From: JAMPXD01 sp041481895 | Lineage (GTDB): Bacteria; Desulfobacterota; Desulfuromonadia; Geobacterales; Geobacteraceae | DNA length: 9,575 nucleotides | Reading direction: 5' to 3' | Assembly: GCA_041481895.1 (NCBI GenBank) | Contig: JBGPCQ010000115.1 | Coordinates: forward strand, 1 to 9,575 | Part shown: positions 1 through 5,310 of the stretch, in pieces | Layout of the letters: every line of letters starts with the position of its first letter | Position numbering within the stretch: the first letter of the stretch is position 1 | Made by a program: the position numbers and the translations under genes | The notes under the pieces: model-generated | Database searches by the model: none | What the model was told of the DNA's origin: nothing | What the model saw: only the letters and a program-made list of their open reading frames with translations

Positions 1-157
1 CTCCTTGCCCTTTCGTTTGAATGTTGTGGCCTGGCGCCACGTTTATTCTCCTTTCCAAAGGGAGGCCTTGCCGTTTCCGGCAAAACCCTTTGGCCTGGCG
101 CCATGGGAGGGTTCCTTTAGGCGGTCAGGCTCGGAGCAGCCAAATTTGAAAATATCC
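1..157. other. Non-coding left edge, 3' of the mft operon
   Basis: I see no convincing gene here. The open frames on either strand are short, lack a recognisable protein pattern, and run across the palindromes and the inverted-repeat element to the right. What is visible is a compound hairpin (55-93) and a 13-bp direct repeat (27-39 and 91-103), described separately. No T-tract follows the hairpin on either strand, so it is not a standard intrinsic terminator for the operon. The next gene to the left lies outside the window. Confidence 0.5.
27..103. repeat. Direct repeat pair flanking a compound hairpin
   Basis: The 13-mer TGGCCTGGCGCCA occurs at 27-39 and again at 91-103, 64 bp apart. Between and partly within them is a hairpin at 55-93. 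Its outer 8-bp stem is CCAAAGGG (55-62) with CCCTTTGG (86-93). Its inner 6-bp stem is TTGCCG (68-73) with CGGCAA (78-83), closed by a 4-nt loop. Each 13-mer also contains the self-complementary hexamer GGCGCC. The arrangement looks like a dispersed intergenic repeat rather than a transcription terminator. The family is not recognised. Confidence 0.5.
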
Positions 158-299
158 GAGGCTCTTGCAAAACTACTGCGGGGCCGGTCTGCGGTGTTGC
201 CGCTCGCTCGGAAGCTCAACGTACACAAGGGTATGCCTCGCTTCCTCGCTTGCTTGCGCCTTGCATTCCGGCCTCCTCATGACGTTTTGCAAGAGCCTC
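158..299. mobile_element. MITE-like inverted-repeat element, 142 bp
   Basis: The arms GAGGCTCTTGCAAAAC (158-173) and GTTTTGCAAGAGCCTC (284-299) are perfect 16-bp terminal inverted repeats. The tetramer ATCC abuts both outer ends (154-157 and 300-303), as a 4-bp target-site duplication would. The 110-bp interior is GC-rich, has further imperfect inverted symmetry (GGGGCCGG near 181 against CCGGCCTC near 268), and encodes no protein that I can support. This fits a non-autonomous miniature transposable element. It lies only 6 bp past the mftF stop codon, so it will be transcribed with the operon's 3' end and could fold as a long stem. From general familiarity, sequences of this type recur between genes in Geobacter-group genomes, but I cannot name a family. 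Confidence 0.65.
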
Positions 300-305
300 A
301 TCCGT

Positions 306-1739
306 TTATGCAGCCACTTCCATGTGCCGGAGAATCACGACCCGGTAGGAGCTGAAACATTTCCGGCTCAAACACCCCGAGAAAACTCCGGCCCCATAAG
401 CGATCTGTTCCAGAAAGTAGATGATGGCAAAGCAGATGAATGACTGGCGCGGCTTCCTGACTGCATAATCGACTCTGGCAGCGCACCCGAGAGCAACGGC
501 AGGAACAACCCAGAACGGGGGTACGACCAGAGCAACGGCGATAAGTACGGCAGCGTAGTAACGCATCAGATGAAAACAGAGATAGTATACCAGACTTCCG
601 AGGGCTCGCAGTCGTCCAGCGAACAGGGAGGTCAGACCGATGGGGAGTCCGCGGCGGGCTAACCGCAACCGGGTGGCCGTAACGTCAGCCGCGAGCACCC
701 CTCCGGACAGCAGCAACGTCCACCACCCCATGAACGGCGCCGTGAGGCAGAGTGCCAGCAGGATGGCCAGCAGAGGGGGGATAACCATCCGCTTCCGCCG
801 CTGGGGATGGAGGCGCTGCAGCATCCCTTCCGAGGTGCCGTAATCGAAGCGGCGGGACATGAACGAACGGATGGTGCTCCGGTGCTCGTGATACACCCTT
901 CCCACCGGCAGATAGGTGATGGTCCAGCCATTGTCCCGCAGACGCCAGGTCAGGTCCACATCCTCACCGACGTGCATTTCGTCGTTAAAACCGCCGACGT
1001 TCAGGAAAATGCTGCGCCGTACCAGCAGGTTGCAGCTGGGCAGATAGAAGGTGTCGTCGCCGCTGCTCCCGGATCGCTCCCGGGAGCCGAGGGAGAGGCT
1101 GGACATGACCGCTTCGTACCGGTCAACGGCCGATTCAGTGCACATGCCATCCACCAGCCCCCCTACTGCAACGGTTTTTGGATCGGCAAAGGCCGGCATC
1201 AGTTCAGCCAGCCAGTCAGCAGAGGCGGTGCAATCGGAATCGATGAAGGCGAGAATATCTTCCCGGGCGGCCTTTGCTCCAACATTGCGGGCCGCTGCCG
1301 GCCCCCGGCCGGTGCCGCCCGACGGCACGACCAGGGCGCTGCACTGGCAGGCCACGGCAGCGGACTGGTCACTGCTGCCGTCATCCACCACGATGATCTG
1401 AATTTTCTCCTGCGGATAGTTGAGCTGTGCAATGGAAGTCAGACAACGCTGCAGCTCCTCCGCACGGTCCTTGACCGGGATGACGATACTGACGCCGGGA
1501 AGCGTTGCCGGTTGCTCTGCCACGTTCCGGAGCCGTTCCACAAAACCCATTGCGGCAAGCTGCTCCAGTACGCCGGTCTCGCCAGCGGTGGAGGGGGTCA
1601 GCGGACCGTCCATCCCGCACTTGAGGAGCTCGGCCAGGGAGCGGTTAAGGCGCAACAGATGGAGGGGTGCCCTTGATACGAGAAAGATTCCCCCGTCCCG
1701 TTCCACCAGTTCCACGTTCTGCGCCAGTCGATAGATCAT
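306..1739 (-). CDS. mftF: Mycofactocin glycosyltransferase MftF
   Basis: This is a 477-aa family-2 glycosyltransferase. In mycobacteria MftF adds the oligoglucose chain to the MFT redox core. The first ~75 residues resemble the PqqD-like domain typical of MftF (YRLAQNVELVE..., then a Leu-rich stretch). The GT-A domain follows: SIVIPVKD near 84, VVDDGSSD at 117-124, the metal-binding DSD at 167-169, and GED-x-DLTW at 258-265, the usual acceptor-site region. Hydrophobic segments near 318-350, 383-419 and 433-450 suggest C-terminal membrane attachment. I chose the ATG at 1739 over one 31 codons upstream. It has a GAGG box 8 nt before it, matches the usual start of the family, and avoids a 62-bp overlap with etfB. 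It is the last operon gene, 31 bp after etfB. Confidence 0.88.
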   Translation of the reverse strand: MIYRLAQNVELVERDGGIFLVSRAPLHLLRLNRSLAELLKCGMDGPLTPSTAGETGVLEQLAAMGFVERLRNVAEQPATLPGVSIVIPVKDRAEELQRCLTSIAQLNYPQEKIQIIVVDDGSSDQSAAVACQCSALVVPSGGTGRGPAAARNVGAKAAREDILAFIDSDCTASADWLAELMPAFADPKTVAVGGLVDGMCTESAVDRYEAVMSSLSLGSRERSGSSGDDTFYLPSCNLLVRRSIFLNVGGFNDEMHVGEDVDLTWRLRDNGWTITYLPVGRVYHEHRSTIRSFMSRRFDYGTSEGMLQRLHPQRRKRMVIPPLLAILLALCLTAPFMGWWTLLLSGGVLAADVTATRLRLARRGLPIGLTSLFAGRLRALGSLVYYLCFHLMRYYAAVLIAVALVVPPFWVVPAVALGCAARVDYAVRKPRQSFICFAIIYFLEQIAYGAGVFSGCLSRKCFSSYRVVILRHMEVAA

Positions 1740-1747
1740 CCTGAAAA

Positions 1748-1751
1748 CCTC
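1748..1751 (-). promoter_or_regulatory. Ribosome binding site of mftF
   Basis: On the minus strand GAGG is followed by an 8-nt spacer and the ATG at 1739. This supports the 477-aa form of MftF rather than a start inside etfB. Confidence 0.6.
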
Positions 1752-1770
1752 GTCTCTGCCTGAATCATCG

Positions 1771-2658
1771 TTATGCGTCAGGGACCAACCCCTCTTCGCA
1801 GAGAATCCTCCAGAGCCCTTCGGCCGTCTCATCGGCCGGGAGTAGATGTGTACTCCCAGCGCGGGCCTTGATCCCGCCCGAAAGAAGGGAGAGTATCCGC
1901 TCGAAGGCTGGCAACTGCGGATCAGGCGTCACCACCCGGACCGGGTCGGGTCGCGGGACGCCGAACTCAGCCGTAGTCAGGCAGGCGCCGGTGGCTCCGA
2001 CTTCCCAGAAGGGGAGCCCAAGGGTAGCCAGATCCCAGGTTTCCACGGGAGCGGACAGCGACTGGGTGACTGCTTCGATGGAGGGATAGCGGGGCGACCG
2101 TACTTCCTCGAAGAGGACCGTGCAGGGGAACGGCGCGACGACCGACTGCCTGGCTCCCCGGTCCCCCTTGCGGAGGGCTTCGACCCCATCCCGCTTGAGA
2201 ATGAGCGAGACCGCAGCACTGATGCACGGCATGTCGGTTGCGGCGGCGGCCAGCGCCGGCACCGGGTCGTCACCCCGGTCCGTCAACCGGCTGCCGGAGA
2301 AGACAAGGGTTGGGGAGAGAATTCCCACTATCCGGGCCAGGACCCTGGCGTCGGCCACGGCATCGCCCCCTTCCAGGCCATGGTCCCAGAATCGTATCCC
2401 ACGGCCCGCACCCATGGAGAAGGCGAGCCGGAGCGTGTCGTCGAGCCGCTCGGGACCGATGGCAAGGACGGTCACCTGAGCGCCGAGATTATCTTTGAGA
2501 CAGAGGGCCTCTTCCAGGGCGGCCAGATCGGCCGGGTTCGGCACACGCCGCAGGCCCCGGTCGCTGATGGCCGCACCCCGTGTGGTGACGCGGGCGGGGG
2601 GGCGGGGATCACTGGTCTCCCGGAGGAGGACGAGTATGTGAAGGTTGTCGTAGGGCAT
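1771..2658 (-). CDS. etfB: Electron transfer flavoprotein beta subunit (EtfB/FixA-like)
   Basis: This is a 295-aa EtfB-family protein, the partner of the EtfA encoded at 4306-5310. The heterodimer carries electrons from flavin dehydrogenases to an ETF:quinone oxidoreductase. Supporting pattern: an N-terminal beta strand HILVLLRE (7-14); NPADLAALEEALCLKD at 41-56, matching the EtfB NP-x-D-x-x-A-x-EEAL motif; and PTLVFSGSRLTDRG at 116-129 in the nucleotide-binding region. The loop after it reads DDPVP (130-134), where family members usually have a T-x-Q-V-G/P pattern, and the C-terminal third is divergent. The AMP or second-flavin site may therefore be altered. The ATG at 2658 has GGAG 6 nt upstream. 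An alternative TTG start would include that ribosome site in the coding region. etfB is separated from etfA by fixC and fixX, an unusual order. Confidence 0.85.
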   Translation of the reverse strand: MPYDNLHILVLLRETSDPRPPARVTTRGAAISDRGLRRVPNPADLAALEEALCLKDNLGAQVTVLAIGPERLDDTLRLAFSMGAGRGIRFWDHGLEGGDAVADARVLARIVGILSPTLVFSGSRLTDRGDDPVPALAAAATDMPCISAAVSLILKRDGVEALRKGDRGARQSVVAPFPCTVLFEEVRSPRYPSIEAVTQSLSAPVETWDLATLGLPFWEVGATGACLTTAEFGVPRPDPVRVVTPDPQLPAFERILSLLSGGIKARAGSTHLLPADETAEGLWRILCEEGLVPDA

Positions 2659-2664
2659 GGGTAA

Positions 2665-2668
2665 CTCC
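2665..2668 (-). promoter_or_regulatory. Ribosome binding site of etfB
   Basis: GGAG on the minus strand lies 6 nt before the ATG at 2658. It fixes the start, because a TTG codon 4 residues upstream in frame overlaps this site and is unlikely to be used. The site directly follows a T7 tract that ends the upstream hairpin. Confidence 0.75.
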
Positions 2669-2683
2669 AAAAAAATTATGAAT

Positions 2684-2728
2684 TATGAAGGATGAATTAT
2701 GAATTAATTTCATACTTCATCCTTCATA
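2684..2728 (-). terminator. Long AT-rich hairpin with T-tract between fixX and etfB (possible attenuator)
   Basis: The arms at 2684-2703 and 2709-2728 pair over 20 bp with one mismatch around a 5-nt loop. The core is TATGAAGGATGAA with TTCATCCTTCATA. On the transcribed minus strand the stem is followed within about 9 nt by a run of seven T residues, immediately before the etfB ribosome site. The stem starts 7 bp after the fixX stop. The stem is AT-rich, so termination may be partial, and processing or attenuation is equally possible. The left arm also repeats AATTATGAA, a motif type seen in dispersed AT-rich intergenic repeats. Confidence 0.5.
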
Positions 2729-2735
2729 CTTTGTT

Positions 2736-3014
2736 TCACGTCATCCGGTAGGCAACCCCGAATCCTCCCCGGGGGTAGCGCCAGCGGGTGAATGCGTTGC
2801 GGTGGCAGACAACATAGCAGGTGCCGCATTCGAGACAGCCGTCATGGACGAAGGTCATCTTCTGCTCCTCTTCCGACCAGGTATAGCAGCGGGCGGGACA
2901 GGAGTTGGCGCAGCCGCGGTTGTCGCAGCCGACGCAGACCTGGGTATCAAGGATGATATGGGGTTCCCGGTCGATGGTAAAACTGGTGATGTCGAAGATT
3001 TCGTCGATGTTCAT
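2736..3014 (-). CDS. fixX: FixX-like ferredoxin partner of ETF:quinone oxidoreductase
   Basis: This 92-aa iron-sulfur protein is of the FixX type. It supplies the Fe-S centre that takes electrons from the FixC flavin to quinone, a function fused into one chain in mitochondrial ETF-QO. Nine cysteines are present: C27-x2-C30-x4-C35-x3-C39-P with C43, then C60-LE-C63-GT-C66-x3-C70. The second group matches the FixX signature GCLECGTC; the first is rich enough to bind a second cluster. There is no signal peptide, so it is cytoplasmic. The ATG at 3014 overlaps the fixC stop (ATGA) and has GGAG 6 nt upstream. An ATG 4 codons earlier lacks a good site. Translation is probably coupled to fixC. Confidence 0.87.
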   Translation of the reverse strand: MNIDEIFDITSFTIDREPHIILDTQVCVGCDNRGCANSCPARCYTWSEEEQKMTFVHDGCLECGTCYVVCHRNAFTRWRYPRGGFGVAYRMT

Positions 3015-4309
3015 AATGCTCTCCATGCGCTGAAGGCGTCGCCCAGGAGGTTCGACAGCCCCACTTTTTCCCTGGCCGTCTTCAGGAACAGCCTGGACAG
3101 GTTTTTCTTAGGTGCTCCTTCAATGCGGTAGATTTGCTCCATGATGCTGCAGGCAAACTCCGGATACTCGTTGTAGATGCGGTTGTTGTGCAGCATGTGC
3201 GGCGCATTCCGATATTGCTTCAGGTCTTTGATGACATAACTGTCATTCATCAACCGCCGGTATACTTCGAGACCCCGCTTGCTGAAATCACCCGCCTGGT
3301 GAGCGGCTATAATCGCCTGGCCTGCCAGCACACCAGAATGGGAAGCCAGATTGATACCTTCCAGATTCAAGCCAGTGGCATTGCAGAGTGCGGCGGCGTC
3401 ACCGGTTACGACAATGCCGTCCCCAACCAGTTCAGGGATCATATTATAGCCACCTTCGGGAATCAGATGCGCCGAATATTCCTGCAGCTTGCCGCCGCGG
3501 ATCATTTTGGCCACCTGGGGTTGCTCCATAAAGGCGTTCAGCAGGTCGTAGGGGGTCTTGCCGCTGGTGCGCAGGCTGGCCAGGTGGAAGACCAAGCCGA
3601 GGGAGAGAGAATCGTAGTTGGTATAGAAGCATCCGCCGCCGCGTACGCCTTCGGTGCAGCCGACGAACTCGTTGGCAAAACCCTGATCGCGAACCAGACC
3701 AAAGCGCTCGTCGATCACCTCCCTGGGCATGTCGATCAGCGCCTTGACACCCACGGCCATTTGAGCCGGGTCGAAACTCGGCTTGCGGAGTCCCGCCTTT
3801 TGTGCCGTGAACGACAGAACACCGTCCGCGGCGACAAGCACCGGTGCGCTGAGTTGTCCGGTGCGTCCCAGGATCGTGACACCGGCCACCCGGCCATCCT
3901 TGAGCACCACGTCATCCACCGTGGAGCTGGTGATCAGTGTGGCGCCGGCAGCGACGGCCTCATCAGCCAGCCAGCGGTCGAAGCGGGGACGGAAGACCGT
4001 GTAGCCGTTGTAGGGTGGACGGTCGAAGTTCCCGGCCTCTATGGTGGTGCTGAAGCTGGATTCGCCGGTCATGAAGGTAACACCCTTCTTGACGATGTGT
4101 CGCTCCAGCGGAGCCCGCTCCCAGAAATCGGGGAATATCTTTTCCAGGGAGGGCATCCTGTGCAGAAGGCCGCCGAACATGTTTTTTTCACCCGGGAAGG
4201 TGCCGCGTTCAACCAGGGCCACATCCAGCCCGGCACGGGCCATGGTCAGCGCGGCAGAAGAGCCGGCCGGTCCGGCGCCTACGACGATTGCCTGATATGA
4301 TTTGCTCAT
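3011..4309 (-). CDS. fixC: FixC-like ETF:quinone oxidoreductase flavoprotein
   Basis: This is a 432-aa FAD-dependent oxidoreductase of the ETF-QO/FixC family, expected to accept electrons from reduced ETF and, with FixX, reduce membrane quinone. An FAD Rossmann motif, IVVGAGPAGSSAAL, lies at 8-21, with the ribose-binding acid in LVER (E35). The second FAD motif is DGIVVTGDAAALCNATG at 297-313, with the typical NLEGINLA after it. The length matches FixC proteins that lack the C-terminal ferredoxin domain, which the next gene supplies separately. The ATG at 4309 follows GGAGGTGCACC and overlaps the etfA stop by 4 bp (ATGA). A FixC/FixX pair also occurs in bifurcating FixABCX complexes. Whether this set bifurcates or simply feeds quinone cannot be read from the sequence alone. 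Confidence 0.88.
   Translation of the reverse strand: MSKSYQAIVVGAGPAGSSAALTMARAGLDVALVERGTFPGEKNMFGGLLHRMPSLEKIFPDFWERAPLERHIVKKGVTFMTGESSFSTTIEAGNFDRPPYNGYTVFRPRFDRWLADEAVAAGATLITSSTVDDVVLKDGRVAGVTILGRTGQLSAPVLVAADGVLSFTAQKAGLRKPSFDPAQMAVGVKALIDMPREVIDERFGLVRDQGFANEFVGCTEGVRGGGCFYTNYDSLSLGLVFHLASLRTSGKTPYDLLNAFMEQPQVAKMIRGGKLQEYSAHLIPEGGYNMIPELVGDGIVVTGDAAALCNATGLNLEGINLASHSGVLAGQAIIAAHQAGDFSKRGLEVYRRLMNDSYVIKDLKQYRNAPHMLHNNRIYNEYPEFACSIMEQIYRIEGAPKKNLSRLFLKTAREKVGLSNLLGDAFSAWRAL
3021..3024 (-). promoter_or_regulatory. Ribosome binding site of fixX
   Basis: GGAG on the minus strand lies 6 nt before the ATG at 3014, within the last codons of fixC. It favours this start over the ATG at 3026, whose upstream bases show no purine-rich site. 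Confidence 0.6.
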
Positions 4310-5310
4310 GGTGCACCTCCAACGGTCGATTTAACCCGTTCCAGGAGGCGCGGCAACACCTCGCGCAGGTCGGCCACGAACCCCTCGTCACAATTGGGGA
4401 AAATGGGGGCCTTGGCGTCGCTGTTGACCGCCACGATCCGGCGGGAGTCCTTGATCCCCCCCACGTGGTGCATGGAGCCGGAAATACCGAGGGCCAGGTA
4501 GAGCCGGGGGGTGACGGTCCGGCCGGTCTGGCCGACCATCCGTTCGAAGCCGGTCCACCCCAGGTCGTAGACTGGCCGGGTGACGCCGAAAGAGACGTTC
4601 ATAAGCCGGCAGAGTTCCGTGAGCTGCTCAAAAACAGCCACATCGCACCCCTTTCCGGCACTGAAGATCACCTCCGCCTCGGTAAGGTCGACAGTCTGGG
4701 GATCGGGGGGTATCCGGTTGACGATTTTAGCCGTCGAGGCGACAGGTAATTTGTCGGGATGCCAGGTGGCCACTACCGGTGAAGCGGGGCGGACGGTCGG
4801 CATGAGCACCTGGCTCAGGGAGCGGGTCGGGACGGTGATGACCAGAGGGCGGGAACCGTCCCACACCTTCGTTTCCGCAATCCGACCACCCAGGGCCTGC
4901 CGGGAGAGCCGTAACCCCTCCTCGCTGCGCCGCACGGTGACAACTTCGGTGAGGATGGCGGCATCGAGGGCAGCGGCAATCACCGGAGCCAGGGTTGCGC
5001 CCAGATCGTTGTGGGGGAGGACGATGACTGCTGCCAACTCCTCCGATGCCAGTCGGGCCAGGAATTTCCCGAGCAGCGCCGGAATATCGAGAAAAGCCTC
5101 TCCCCCGGCCACGCAGGTTATGGCCGGCACACCATAGGTGCCGAACCCTGCCAGGTGCTCTCCCTCGGGAGCGACCGGGGTGACCGTCACCCAGCCGGAG
5201 CCGAGGATGCCGGCCAGACGCGAGCCGTAGGAGAGAAGCCCCCGTCCGGTCTCATCGAGTTCGCCACCGGGCAGTTCAACAAAAACGAGAATCTTTTCGC
5301 TGCCGCCCAT
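4306..5310 (-). CDS. etfA: Electron transfer flavoprotein alpha subunit (EtfA)
   Basis: This is a 334-aa EtfA-family protein that holds the main FAD of the ETF heterodimer and probably pairs with the EtfB at 1771-2658. The C-terminal FAD domain is clear: VGQTGRTVTPRLYLALGISG (259-278), HHVGGIKDS (281-289), AVNSDAKAPIF (294-304), and D308-EGFVADL. These are the canonical EtfA FAD-contact segments. The N-terminal half has the usual alternating fold but is less conserved. Its ATG overlaps the stop of the flavoenzyme gene by one base (TGATG) and is preceded by GGAGG, so expression is coupled to that gene. This tight pairing suggests the flavoenzyme is the direct electron donor to this ETF. Confidence 0.92.
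   Translation of the reverse strand: MGGSEKILVFVELPGGELDETGRGLLSYGSRLAGILGSGWVTVTPVAPEGEHLAGFGTYGVPAITCVAGGEAFLDIPALLGKFLARLASEELAAVIVLPHNDLGATLAPVIAAALDAAILTEVVTVRRSEEGLRLSRQALGGRIAETKVWDGSRPLVITVPTRSLSQVLMPTVRPASPVVATWHPDKLPVASTAKIVNRIPPDPQTVDLTEAEVIFSAGKGCDVAVFEQLTELCRLMNVSFGVTRPVYDLGWTGFERMVGQTGRTVTPRLYLALGISGSMHHVGGIKDSRRIVAVNSDAKAPIFPNCDEGFVADLREVLPRLLERVKSTVGGAP

Noticed and set aside
55..93. Intrinsic terminator of the mft operon
   Set aside because: A stem is present but no T-tract follows on either strand, and it is over 200 bp past mftF.
158..299. CRISPR array or tRNA/small RNA gene
   Set aside because: There is only one inverted-repeat pair, with no regular repeat-spacer units and no cloverleaf.
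5..443. Plus-strand open frames at the left edge
   Set aside because: They run through hairpins, the inverted-repeat element and the 3' end of mftF, with low-complexity translations.
1740..1832. 31-residue N-terminal extension of MftF
   Set aside because: It overlaps the end of etfB by 62 bp, and the internal ATG at 1739 has a well-placed GAGG box and matches the family start.
807..2664. Long plus-strand open frames opposite mftF and etfB
   Set aside because: They are antisense shadows of conserved genes, with no ribosome site or domain pattern.
2659..2670. TTG start for etfB
   Set aside because: The TTG-GAG codons contain the Shine-Dalgarno sequence of the ATG at 2658.
3134..4300. 388-codon plus-strand open frame opposite fixC
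   Set aside because: It is a shadow of a well-supported FixC gene, with no recognisable domain. GC-rich DNA commonly leaves the opposite strand open.
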